From Melitaea cinxia (taxonomy: Eukaryota > Arthropoda > Insecta > Lepidoptera > Nymphalidae): a stretch of 64,000 nt of DNA. Below the pieces are notes generated by a model. The model was given only the letters and a program-made list of their open reading frames with translations, had not been told where the DNA came from and searched no databases. The stretch lies in NCBI RefSeq assembly GCF_905220565.1, contig NC_059415.1, forward strand, positions 9,600,501 to 9,664,500. Reading direction: 5' to 3'. Position 1 is the first letter of the stretch, and each line of letters begins with the position of its first letter. Below, piece by piece: positions 1 through 11,000 of this stretch. The position numbers and the translations under genes were made by a program.

Positions 1-1357
1 CGCTGGTCTCCTGCGGGTTCCGGGACGAGATGATGAGAGTGTGGTTGGGTCTTTGTTCCACACTCTCTGTTTTTAGTCGGGCTGCGGCATGGGCGTAGGT
101 TGTCGGCGCCAAAGGAGCTAATTTCGTGACTCCTTCTTTAATAGTATTGAGGGTCTGCTTGACCTCCTGAACCGCCATCTCCGTCTCCAGTGTTGGTTTT
201 TTTGGGGATGCGGTGGTCTTGCTAGAATCCCTCAGGGTGCGCAGCTCCGAGGACATGATCTCGACCTTTTCATTTAAAACTTCGAATAGGGGGGCCAGAT
301 CTTGTTGTGGGTTTGACTGTGTACTAGATGGTTGTGTATTTATTGACTTTATGTGCTGCTTGATCTCATCCAGATGGGTTCTCCATGCCGTGTCCTTGTT
401 TACCTGTGGGCGGCTTTCGTCGTCCAAGGTCAGTGGGATGTCGTCAATTTTCGCAGTGAGGAAGGTCTTGGTATGTGTTAGTTCGTCTTTCAGCTTCTCT
501 AGGCCACTTGAGAGCGATCCTATTTTATTCCCCACTGCCTTAAGTAGCTCCTGGACTTTACTGTCCGTCTGCGAAGTCACTTCACTGCCGTTCCTGATTG
601 ACGAGACCACCCTATGGAGCTCGCTCAGCTTTTCTTCTAATTTGACTTGCGTTTCCCAGATGTCACGGATCCGCCGGAAAGGCTCCACCGTCTCGTACTC
701 CAGCCAAGAGCGGACGGCTCGAGTCTCCCTCAACGTCTCCACCAAGTCTGTCTGAGTTTTTTGCATCCCTGAGAGGAGCGTCTTTTTGAGTTCAGTGAGC
801 TCTTTAGCATGAGCTCTTTCGACCCGCACCAATTCTTGGGCGTGACGGGCGCGCTCCTTCTCAAGGTTGCACTTGTGTCGGCTGCGCGAGTCCGAGAGCG
901 ACAGGACCGTCTCGTAGAGGCCCTGCAGACTCTCATAGGCGATCATTTTCACCCCACGTTTCATATTGCCGCTATTTTCTAAAGCTTCCTTGCCGCGTTG
1001 TAGGAGGTCGTTGGCCACACCCGTGACCATTTCCATTTCTACTCCTGTTCCTCTCTTTGGGGTGGTGTAGAGGAGGGAGGTCCTCCTGCTGTTTTCGGAG
1101 GCTACAGAGCCCGCCGAGGACGTCTCACTGTCCTCCAGATCCGATAATTGGGGCTCCGAGGCTGTGTCGGTGTGGATGACAGTGAATTCCGCTACATTTT
1201 TTGGTTTTTCGCTTGATGTCGACGGCAGCGGTGCGGCAGGTGTACTAGTTCCGGTTACGTTTGCAAGCTTTTTCAGAACTTTTTTCCGAAGCGAGACCGA
1301 TGATTTTGAAATCACCGATGACGCCTCGGTTGTCTTTTTGTTGGTGAGTGAAGACAT
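1..1357 (-). CDS. Non-LTR retrotransposon ORF1 (gag-like), truncated by window edge
   Basis: An open frame reads leftward from an ATG at 1357 and has no stop through base 1, giving at least 452 codons. The protein starts with a Ser/Thr/Lys-rich tail and continues as a charged, Glu/Lys/Leu-rich, probably coiled-coil stretch (about residues 120-330). It ends at the edge with 'HTLIISSRNPQETS', which resembles the start of the RRM-like/gag region of R1/TRAS/I-group ORF1 proteins (from memory, not searched). Such proteins bind element RNA. GC content and codon use are clearly higher than in the surrounding AT-rich DNA, as expected of a recent retrotransposon. The rest of ORF1 and ORF2 would lie left of the window. 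An unrelated cellular coiled-coil gene is the alternative. Confidence 0.65.
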   Translation of the reverse strand, partial: MSSLTNKKTTEASSVISKSSVSLRKKVLKKLANVTGTSTPAAPLPSTSSEKPKNVAEFTVIHTDTASEPQLSDLEDSETSSAGSVASENSRRTSLLYTTPKRGTGVEMEMVTGVANDLLQRGKEALENSGNMKRGVKMIAYESLQGLYETVLSLSDSRSRHKCNLEKERARHAQELVRVERAHAKELTELKKTLLSGMQKTQTDLVETLRETRAVRSWLEYETVEPFRRIRDIWETQVKLEEKLSELHRVVSSIRNGSEVTSQTDSKVQELLKAVGNKIGSLSSGLEKLKDELTHTKTFLTAKIDDIPLTLDDESRPQVNKDTAWRTHLDEIKQHIKSINTQPSSTQSNPQQDLAPLFEVLNEKVEIMSSELRTLRDSSKTTASPKKPTLETEMAVQEVKQTLNTIKEGVTKLAPLAPTTYAHAAARLKTESVEQRPNHTLIISSRNPQETS

Positions 1358-2187
1358 CTTTGCTTGCACTTATGTACTAAAGATATGTATACAACTAATA
1401 ACTACTTTCAAAATATACAGCGATGATTACTTTTAAAACTAGATTTGGTCAGTTGGACTCACGTGGCGAAAGGATGTGATGCGCCGATGATTCCGCAAGT
1501 GTCCCGTAGTTTAGTCGTTGCAGCTGTTTTTTCACGTGTTCTTCGCGCGGTCTTGATACAGTATTATATTTGATATTATTTTATCTTGATATAGTTTTAC
1601 TTTATTTGAAGAAGCAGAGTCAGGTGCAGTTTGCAGTCTCGCGATGTCCGAGCCGCGACGCAACGTAAGTGTTTTTTTTTGTCGGTCACGCGCTTAAACT
1701 AGGTCGCGAGATTGATGTGCGCTTCGACTGTTTTATTTGCCTTGTGTTGCTATGTGAATTTTAAATAATTTGTTATGTAACGTTCCTTATATGTGTTTCT
1801 TTTCTCTGCTGTCCTTCCACTGAAGATGGTATGGATGGTGTCGTTGCAAGGGTCTTATCACCAACTCTCTGTTGATCTAACTCTCAATTTATTGCGAAGT
1901 TCCTTTCTGCTTGTGTCAATGATTCAAAACTTGGGTCTTGTTACTCCGGTTCCCTTAGGGTTACGGGTTTGCCCGCAGGGTATGATATGAAAAGCACTTC
2001 CGGAAATCACTTGGCACACCCACTGTGGCGCTTGGCTCAAGATTCTATTTTTGCAGAATTTTTATTGAGAAGCCGATGTTGTTAGTGCGATGTATAAGCG
2101 TTGATTATATTTATTTATTTAAAATGTAATAAATAACTTGTTGGCATAACTGCGCTAATGTGTCGTTAAATATGCAAAAAATTCATC
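1358..2187. other. Probable LINE 5' leader, then unassigned DNA
   Basis: This is the stretch upstream of the ORF1 start. About 1440-1700 is GC-richer and could be the 5' UTR of the retrotransposon. On the plus strand an ATG at about 1644 is followed by six codons (SEPRRN) and a perfect GTAAGT donor, which could be a tiny first exon. No acceptor or continuation could be tied to it. A 65-codon plus-strand frame at 1793-1990 has no recognisable motif. Confidence 0.3.
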
Positions 2188-2387
2188 ATTAGGGCAATTT
2201 TTTATTTTGTTGTCGATGTTGCAAAAAGGTTAATTTTAAAAAAAGTTCGTATTTGTGAGGATAAAATAACTAAGTTTGATATGTTAACAAGGAAAGTACG
2301 TAAAAAGGCAAGAAAATCTACAAATTAATCAATATTTTATGAAATAACTGAATTTTCCTTTACTTTATTGGGAGTTATTAATCCATT

Positions 2388-2757
2388 GAGTTACGAAATG
2401 TTAAACATTATAAACCCTATAATATAACTCAGTATGCTTAAATGAAAGGTTTTATTTTAGAAATAATAAAGTACTTTTCAGTAACCATCAAAGAAAACCA
2501 AGAAAAGAAAGAAAGATAGCTGAGTATTGATATCAGTAATTCCTTTGAGTTACATTACTGATATGGCCTAACTATTATAATTTGCATAGCTATTAAGTTA
2601 AAAAAGCTCAATATCAAATATTATAATTATCTATAAACCAACATCTTCTAATATTAAATAACAATCGTAAAAAAGTCGTACTAAACGTAGGTATAACACA
2701 AATTAATATTATTTACTTACTAAAGTAGAGGACAATTTCTCAGTGGAACGTAACAAA
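2388..2757. repeat. Sola-like element 3' subterminal GAGTTAC motifs
   Basis: Motifs related to GAGTTAC / GTAACTC occur near 2389, 2424 and 2552. A longer one, TTTCTCAGTGGAACGTAAC, sits near 2736. The same motifs recur at the other end of the element, so they are candidate transposase-binding sites. Confidence 0.45.
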
Positions 2758-3236
2758 ATTATAAGGCAATGTTCACTATGGCTACCAAAATGACTATAGA
2801 TTTAAAGTTATAAAAATAAAAGTCAACTTTAAAACTAACAAAAACAATTTTATTCTTCTCATAAAGAAATTTGATTAGAAAAAAATTAAACAAACAAAAT
2901 TAACGTAGGTTTTGCCTCATTTTTATCAATGTTCTTAGTCTAACTAAATTCTGAAAAGTAATCAAATTATATATATTAAAAAAAATCCTTTACTTACAAT
3001 AACAAATAAAATCTCTTAATTTATTATTGCACAAACAACCTGACAGTTGACTTAGATAAGATGTTACCTACTTATTCTATCAGTCTTCAAATAATAAAGT
3101 TATTTTAAGATCAACTAATACTTATTCTCTAATCCTCGAATCATTACAATTATAATTAATCAGTCTTAGGTTTTAGGCCATACCTACTCATACCTACTCG
3201 TGCCAACTCGTCTAGGCATTATAAAAAATATTTTAC

Positions 3237-6183
3237 TCACTTCTGCACACATGTATCACAGACATAAACATCATCAACTTCTAATTTTGAACTTGTGATG
3301 CATTTTCCACAGTAAAATAGTTCACATTTAGAACATTTCGTCATGCAATTATAAAAAAAAGATAAATATTTTTACATTTGTTGCACGACACAGTGCGTTT
3401 AATCGTCGTTTTAAGTGCTCTTGAACTTACTGGATTTTGTTCAGTTTTACTTTTGACGATCTTCATTTTATTTGGTGTTAATAATATCCTATTCTTTAAT
3501 ATTTCAATTTTAACTTTTTTTAGAACAGGCTCAGCAGAGGAACATGCTACCGTTGAAACACGCTTATTTCTTGGTCTCGGAGTTTCCGATTTATCATTCA
3601 TCTGGATAAAAGTTTTGTCTGCAACACGGTCAGTTTCAAATGGCTTTGAGATTATAGAATTATCAAACAATAGTTGAAATTTACGGTCTGCAGTATTGTC
3701 CGTGCTAGATGTCGTAGTCGCATCGTCGTTTGCATCAAAATAGGGGAGGTCGTAAGTAGCATTTATGAGTTTTTTTTCTTCCTCATCCAGCATCAAGTCT
3801 ATTACAATCCCATCTAAATCTTCTGGTGTGGTGTGTGCCGGGTAGTTATTATCATGAGCATATATGACGTCGTCAACATTTTGCAAATTTGTATCTATGT
3901 TCCTAATATCAGAATTCACGGGAATTGGTAAGTCAGCTTGATTGATGTCCACATTTTCCTTGTTAAAAGCCAGTACATCAGGAATTCTAAGTTTTGGTAA
4001 GCAGTCTAAATTGTCAACATGAATATCAGCTGCAAATGTAATCACCTCAAAATTAGAATTACATTTCTTGGCGACTTTTGGAAAAGATTTTTCTTTCTTT
4101 TTAATGTTTAGTGAATACTTGGGACAGTTTGTTCCGTCAGTTACAGCATCATCAGAGATATCAATAACTGTAGACTCGGAATTAGCAACTTCCAGGGAAG
4201 ATATGTTGTTAAAAGCATGTGTTTTTGGATCAAAACAATTACACAAACCCCTATTAGTGCCACAAAAACAAGATAAATTCCTGTACTGGATGAGGCCTGG
4301 TGAACAAGATGAGAGCTGATGAATTTTCATAGTGCCAATAATCGTTTTGAGGTTTTGTGGCACAAGTTTTTGTATATTTTCAATGTCATTTTCGGGTATG
4401 TATATGATCTTTACTAAATTCATACATTTTGAAAGATGCTCGTATGCTTGTGAACCGTTCTCAACATCCCTGCCAAATGCGACTTGACGATTCAACGCTC
4501 TTTTAACAGAGGCTCCGATCCCATCAGCTACTCCCTTTCCATGACCTGCCTCGGAAAATGACCAGGTAGTATAGTCAAGTTTTAATTTTTCTGTGAATAA
4601 ATTGAGCAAATAAAAATTTTTTTTTGCCTATATTGGGATGTAGGACCATCTGAATAAAAATGGATCACTTTTGTTAAATTATCTATTTTTCTCACCTCAT
4701 TTATTACTGGCAACAAATGTGCCCATATCGCTGCAGGTTCATGAGAATTGTTGTCCGATATAGTACAAAACGAAAGTGATTTTTTAGCCCAATAAATCAT
4801 ACCGGTGTGTAACGTGATTTGATTTTTGCTGGCCCCGAAATGTGTTGCTTGTATTTCTTCACCCATTTTACATGCGTAATTTTCCGAAAAATCACAAATA
4901 ATTAGCGCTTCGTGTCGTTGAAGGTTCTTAACACACTTTTGGTACTGTTTTTGCTGGTAAATCCAGTTAAAATGATGCATTTTAAATGTTTTTAGATTTT
5001 TTTCAAAACAAGACCTAAGATCAAGAATGCTTCCTACTTTTTGCAATTTGAGCGTTTTATTTTTGTTGCTAATTCTTTTGTGCTCTTATTTTCCGTTTTC
5101 GTGTATTTATGATCAATTACTTCCCATTGACTCCACTTAACCTGATCTTCTTTCTTTTCTTCCAAAGGCTCGTAGCAAATAGTCTTGTCTTTACATTCTT
5201 TACATTCTTCATACATGCATTTCTTTGAATTTATGTCGCAGCATAGATTTTTTATAACTTCCAAAACAGTGTTGAAATTCTTTAGTATTCTGTATTTCTT
5301 CAAAGCATAAAACATCAACTGCATATTGTTGTGCTTGATGCACAAGCACGTTTCTCTGTTTTGCACGGCAGGGGATAGTACATAAAAAGGTTTATATTTG
5401 TTAAAAGTTGAAAGGCTGTATTTTCCTCCCTCTTTACGATACATTGTATATAAATTACGAACTGTGTCGGTGAGATATCGAATTTGCTCCTTTTTTTTTC
5501 TAAATGTACGACATTGCTTTTTTCCGGCAGTCATTCTGCTTACGTCATCTCTGACATAAAAATTTTCAATTTCTTTACGTATCTTGTTTTCGGTTTTATT
5601 TTTATTTGTTATTCTTACCATTCCTTTTAATACTAGCAGCTTCGACACGAAAGTCTTTTTAATTATGCTCTGGATATTCTCCTTTAGAACAACATTTTTT
5701 AATGTTTGTTTTTCTTTTACGGTTTGACATTGTTTATAAGAAGTTTTTAAAGTTAATTCTAAAAGTTCTGTTCTTGCTTTCAATTTTAAGTTGTCTTTTT
5801 CAAGCGTCTGAATTTTTTTTTCTGTTGAAATTTTTAAACGGTAAAGTCTTTTTTTATAGGTATTTACTAGTTTTGTCAATTTTTGGTTTCTTTTTAAAGC
5901 AGTCTTATAATTCTTAATCAATTTACTTTGGTTTGCTATTTTTGGTTTCTTAGTACCTTTTTCTTCCTGAACTAAAAGCTGTTTTTCTTTTGTTTTTGCT
6001 TACGTTTCTGATTTCTCCAAATTTTTCGTTGCTTTTCCTTTTCCTTCTCCGTCAGATCTTAACTGTTTTGCTTTTAGATTTTACATATTCAGCGTGTTTC
6101 TTTTTAATACTTTCCAATTTTTCTGGATTTAGTTTTAGTCGTTCTCGATACCTCTTCATACGTTCTGCTGGTGTCAAAGCCAT
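3237..6183 (-). pseudogene. Sola-like transposase, frameshifted, with C-terminal Cys-rich finger
   Basis: The coding sequence runs leftward from ATG 6183. It opens with a basic, Arg/Lys-rich region beginning 'MALTPAERMKRYRERLK', is broken by a frame change and stop near 5965-6060, and continues in a long frame (5921-5034) with a Lys-rich coiled coil. A further frame (5046-4582) carries 'IICDFSENY' and 'HFYSDGPTSQYRQ', likely the first two catalytic Asp motifs. The last main frame (4609-3341) has 'SEAGHGKGVADG'. After another shift a Cys-rich end (CxxC spacing, to stop 3237) looks like a PHD-type finger. At least four frame changes are needed; those near 4620 and 3355 fall in homopolymers (A9 and A8 on the coding strand). 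In life it would cut and join element ends in the nucleus; this copy cannot as it stands. Confidence 0.7.
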
Positions 6184-6284
6184 TTTTGTAAAACTTTACT
6201 GTCTAAAACAAAATTATTAAGTAATATAGTAATATTTTTATATAAAACACGCGGACAAAAGTCGTAATAATACTTTATGACACC

Positions 6285-6608
6285 TTAGTGAAAAATATTA
6301 ATTTTACGTACATGTATCGCGCCTTTACCCTTACATTGAGTTACAATTTGTTCCACTAAGTTACAAAATTTCTCAATGGAACGTAACGTTTTGTGTGAGT
6401 ATACAAAACTATTACTTAAATATTCAATGTTAAACTTGTAATTAAACTTGTTTAGCGATAATTTAGGAATAAACACAATAGGAAACCAATTGCTTTCAAG
6501 CAAGTACATAAAATCATGCAATTCACCCGAGAAAACTACGTTTTTAAATGGAACAAAATTTTTACACTGCAACACGTCTTCTCGCCCAGCCGCTAGTTTT
6601 TGTAACAT
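6285..6608 (-). other. Open frame of 107 codons at the 5' end of the Sola-like element
   Basis: This minus-strand frame lies between the element's right TIR and the transposase start. It overlaps the subterminal motifs and has no recognised motif. It may be remnant leader or upstream exon of the transposase, or chance. Confidence 0.2.
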
Positions 6609-6726
6609 AACGCTTTGCTTTCAAAATTGCGGACAAATCAGACTGTTTGAGAGTGTTTCCATTTAAAAGAAAAGGATATTATTTGGTAGTTTTCGAAGAG
6701 AGGTAAGAAAATAGCGTAACTCAATA
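6334..6726. repeat. Sola-like element 5' subterminal GAGTTAC motifs
   Basis: GAGTTAC or AAGTTAC occurs near 6337 and 6355, TTTCTCAATGGAACGTAAC near 6369, and GTAACTCAATAG near 6715. They match the motifs at 2388-2757. Confidence 0.45.
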
Positions 6727-7367
6727 GGAATTTCCACCTAGTTAGATTTTGTGCCCTAGAAATTAATTGTAATTAATTTTGTTTAATATTAAAATAAACG
6801 AACGTGTGTTATTAAAATCATTTTAAGATAAATATTCCTTTCTTCGGAGATATAATACTCCATCACATGCTTTTTTTAAAAAAATTCTTTAAGGTAAAAC
6901 ATTATGGCCAGTGTGTGGTGGGACATAGGTTTAATAACGATTTAGTAATCATAAATAAAGTATTTTTATTTAAAAAATAGAGTAACACTAATAATTTGTA
7001 TAAATTCCGAAAGCCAATAAAGTCTACTACAAAGACAAAACATACGTTTAAACTAAACACTTTAAATGTATAAGAAATACCTTATGAACTGGGTAGGACA
7101 TGCATAAAAATCATAGTGACAATGAAATAAAAAATTGCCCATTAACGCTTGTGAAATATGGTACAGTTAATGCTTTTGTATGATTTAATAACAATTTCCT
7201 GTTTTTTTTTTTTGTTGAATGAAATGTTTTGCAGAACTAGTTTATCTCATTTACAAGGTCGATATGATTTCGTTCAAATTATATTGTTATTTAAATTATT
7301 TAGTATCTAGTGATTTGTGCTGACGCTGGAATTGTTAACGCTCATAGCCACAGTACAGTCATTTATA

Positions 7368-7695
7368 AATAGCTGTACCCGCGACTTCGTCCGCGTGGAA
7401 TTCAACAAAGAGTTATTGGTCAGTTCGCAGAGCTATAAAATGGAAAAAAAAAAATCTAAAATAAAAGTAGTCTAAGTTACCCTTTATTACACCAGCCATC
7501 TGCCAGTAAAAGTCCCGTCAAACTAGGTCTAGCCATTTCAGATTTTAACCGGAACGAACAGACAGAAATTGTAAAAAAAAATGTTATTTTCGTATATGTA
7601 TCTTGTATACATTCATATGTATATAGTAAAAACGGTTATTTTAATATTACAAACAAACACTCCTATTTTATTATTTGTATTGTATATAGATTTAT
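7368..7695 (+). repeat. Lepidopteran dispersed repeat F (CTAGCTGTGCCCGCG type)
   Basis: It begins AGCTGTACCCGCGACTTCG and ends in the shared tail with ATATGTATATAGTAAAAACGG. Full or partial copies occur at 29907, 33346 (minus), 45343 and 57479. It overlaps the likely 3' UTR and polyadenylation region of the helicase gene. I take it to be a non-LTR-retrotransposon tail or SINE-like family, not proven here. Confidence 0.7.
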
Positions 7696-7850
7696 TTTTA
7701 TGTCATGTTTTTGCTTTTTTTTGTGTTCATGTATTTGTAATATGCAACTTTTATGTACCAAAATTTTTTTTCTTTTTTATACTAAATTCTTATATACTAA
7801 AAAATTTCAATTGGGAGGAAGAAAACAACACTTTAATCTAAATAATCTAT

Positions 7851-8049
7851 TTATCTACCAGTATCAATTTCTGGTACATATTCCTTATGACCTTCAACTA
7901 GGATTCTGCCTAGTGCTTTCACGAGTCTTGTCTTAAATCTAGATATTAAAGTTAAATCATCGAATTTAACTTTTCTTATATCCCTCTCTATGTAGTATTG
8001 CAGAGTTGTGTGTAGCATTTCTCTTGCTTTCAGGATTAACTCCGCTTGA
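7851..8049 (-). CDS. DHX30: DHX30-like exon 22 (terminal, stop codon)
   Basis: It encodes a helical C-terminus ('SQAELILKAREMLHTTLQYY') and ends with TAA at 7853-7851. The cumulative coding length is exactly divisible by three here, which validates the whole exon chain. A likely poly(A) signal lies near 7690-7700 on the minus strand. Confidence 0.9.
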
Positions 8050-11000
8050 CTGTAAATAAAAGAATTTTTATTAGAAATTTGTCACTTTTATTTTTAAACT
8101 GCCAATATTTATATTTCTGTATTGGATGACTGGAAAACAGAACTAGTGTGTTTATTTGTTGCTTATACATGTATTATTGTTTATAGGTACTTATACTTAT
8201 ATATAAATCTGAAATGTTTGTTTATTTGAACGCATTAAACTCAGTAACTGCTGGTTGTCATATTTTTTTCATAAAACTAGATTGGCAAACAAGCATACGG
8301 CTCATCTGATGGTAATCGATTATCGTAACATATAGAAACCCCCCTACCTATACACCCCATTGCAAAATTGCTTGCAAGCAGTTTTACACCCCTACCTATA
8401 CCCTCCATTGTAACATTGCTCAAAAGTAGTTATAGACTAACTCGTTGGCGCAGTTTGTAGTGATTTCTGCTCCGAGTGTTGTGGGTTCGATTCCCACCCT
8501 GAGTCTGGGTGTAAAATATATTTATATATGTATTATTTATAAGTATAATTATCAAAAAAAAAAAAAAAATAGCTATACCACTCGGCTATTACCCATAACA
8601 CAAGCATTAAGTTGCTTACTTTAGGAACAGACGTGTGTGTATTGTGTAGATATTTATTTATTTATTAGCTGTAATCTTCTGTAAGGTCGAGGCACTACCC
8701 CAGTCGGGCTGCTGTTGTGGGGCTCTTAGTTCGTATGTTGCGCGATAGATTTGATGTTATTATATTTGTTTATTTATTTATTATAGGTAAAAACGACTAA
8801 CCTAGTAGGCATGTAGATTTTGAGGTTGTGTTTTGTTAGATGTAATTCACTTGTCTCCCCATCACTGCCGTCCTGTAATAGTGAAAATTATCGATTAATT
8901 TGTGAATAGGTTTACTAAGAATAAAAAAATATAATAATTAAGGAACTACTAGCTATAGGTCATGATTTTGTTTATGCATAAGTATATCTTATAAAGTATT
9001 TCAGACCTAATTTCAATCTCTTGAGGGGAAAATTTCTAAAAAATGCTACGATATCTTTTTGTTTACTTACTTTAAATCATATTTCCATATTGATATCACA
9101 ATTAAAGTTTAAATGTATATTTATAACTATTTCAAACAAAAAGTACTGAAACCGCTTGCAATAAAACTTGGTAGGTTAGACAACATTTAGAATAACATAG
9201 GCTAATTTTCGTACACATATTCATACATAATGGTAATCAAGCATCTAAAGCCACGAACCTCAGCTAGTATAAAACAAAGCCACAAACCCCAGCTAGTATA
9301 AAACACAACAATAAATATAACATACCACAATTTCACGTTTGATATCCCCATTAGAAAACAATAAAACAGTATGGGGTGATATCAACGACGTCTTGTGAAC
9401 AACTAAAGCTCGTCTTTCCACTGAATGGTGTCCGCCAAAGTAGGTTAAAAGTTGCGTGTTGAGTTGTGGGGACTTTGTTATACCGTGGTTGACGCTGTCA
9501 CTTGCTATATGTGCTCTCTCGCCTTTACTGTGAAAATATGAAATATGTATAATAATCAGTATAAAATTGTATGTTGGTGACATAATTAAAAATTGCGTGC
9601 ATATCATATAGGCAGAAAGGCACTGCCTACCCTGGCATGTTACTAAAAATGATATATAAAACATGAACATTACAATTATTTTTGAATACATATGTTTGAA
9701 AAAGACATAAATCATAATGCAATATAAATCCGCTTCAAAAAAACCCGCCGTCATACATGCGATATCAACGCTTCGTGCGCGTCGACGACGGGCCTTTTAT
9801 TAAGAGCCATTTCACAAAAATCGGTAACAATCCGCGAAATTGTAATATTTTGACGTCGTTAATGTCAGTGTTGGATGCAATAATGTAATTTATATTCTTG
9901 AAATATAATAGAGCAACCTTTGTTATAGTCCATAGTCAGATCAGAATTTTGATTTATATTATGTGTATAAAATTATTAACCTTTTCATCAGCCTCCTCCC
10001 CGGGGTAAACGGTCGCAATGTATACTTTGAAGTCCTACTTTTCAATAACCTCTACGTTGAAACCATTTTAAAAAAATACGTAATATGTGGAATATAATTT
10101 TGTTGCGCACTATCGCAGATTTTTATTCAATTTGTATCTCTATTAACCTTTTGACCGCCGTAGTCACCTATACTTGACAAGGGCTCGCGAGTCCTGTGCG
10201 CCAGCGACGTCTATAGGTGACAAAAAACCCGGACCACAAAAATATTAAATAAAATTATTAAAAAAATATTTCTAGTATTTTAATTCAACATTTATGAAAA
10301 TAGAATATCCCCGCAACATTTGAGTATAAAAAACAAGTCTTTTAGAGCTACACGTACTGAGAAACATTGAAATAAAAACATGCATTTTTATTCCACGTAA
10401 ATGATATGTCCAGAACGCCGAAGTCGTCTATAGTTGACCGTTAGGGATGTGACGCTAGAGGTATAAATAAATAATAAATAAATAAATATTTACAACATAC
10501 ACACACGGTCATCTGTTCCTAAAGTAAGCAACTTAATGCTTGTGTTAACAGCTGATGGGTAACAGCTGACTGGTATAGCTATTTTTTTTTTGATAAGCAT
10601 ACATATAAATAATACACATATAAATAAATATATATTATACCCAGACTCGGGGTGGGAATCAAACCCATAACCTCCGGAGCAGAAAGCACCGCTGACCTGT
10701 AGTCACTACAAACTGCGCCACCGGGCTAGTCAAAATGGTATAGATGATTTATATATTCTTTATTGCACTTTAAAAAAATCATAATTACAAGTCATTTTTG
10801 CAATTAGCTATTCAAAATTCAACTCAAACGTGTTATATTTTCTATAAATAATTTAATATTTGAATAAAACAAAAGGTAAAAAACATAAAACTATCATCAG
10901 CTAACACATAAATAGCAAATGAATAAAAAATCAAATCAACTAAAAATCAATCAAATCGCCATAATAAATCTGATATCTCAAATCTGGCGCATCTCTAGCG

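Larger units (their letters stand above)
2192..7140 (-). mobile_element. Complete Sola-like DNA transposon (4.95 kb) with TIRs and ATTA duplication
   Basis: The left end starts GGGCAATTTTTTATTTTGTT and the right end, read on the minus strand, starts GGGCAATTTTTTATTTCATT. About 21 of the first 23 bases match. ATTA lies directly outside both ends (2188-2191 and 7141-7144), so this is a 4-bp target-site duplication. The element contains one transposase gene on the minus strand, broken by frameshifts. A 4-bp duplication, GGG-type termini and the transposase type together suggest the Sola superfamily. The superfamily name is from memory; the element boundaries are directly visible. It lies 0.7 kb beyond the helicase stop codon. 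Confidence 0.8.

Noticed and set aside
213..755. 180-codon plus-strand open frame over the LINE ORF1
   Set aside because: It is the reverse-strand shadow of the long minus-strand ORF1; composition and motifs fit only the minus strand.
7581..7936. Plus-strand hydrophobic frames near 7.6-7.9 kb
   Set aside because: AT-rich shadow of repeat F and the helicase 3' UTR; no plausible protein.
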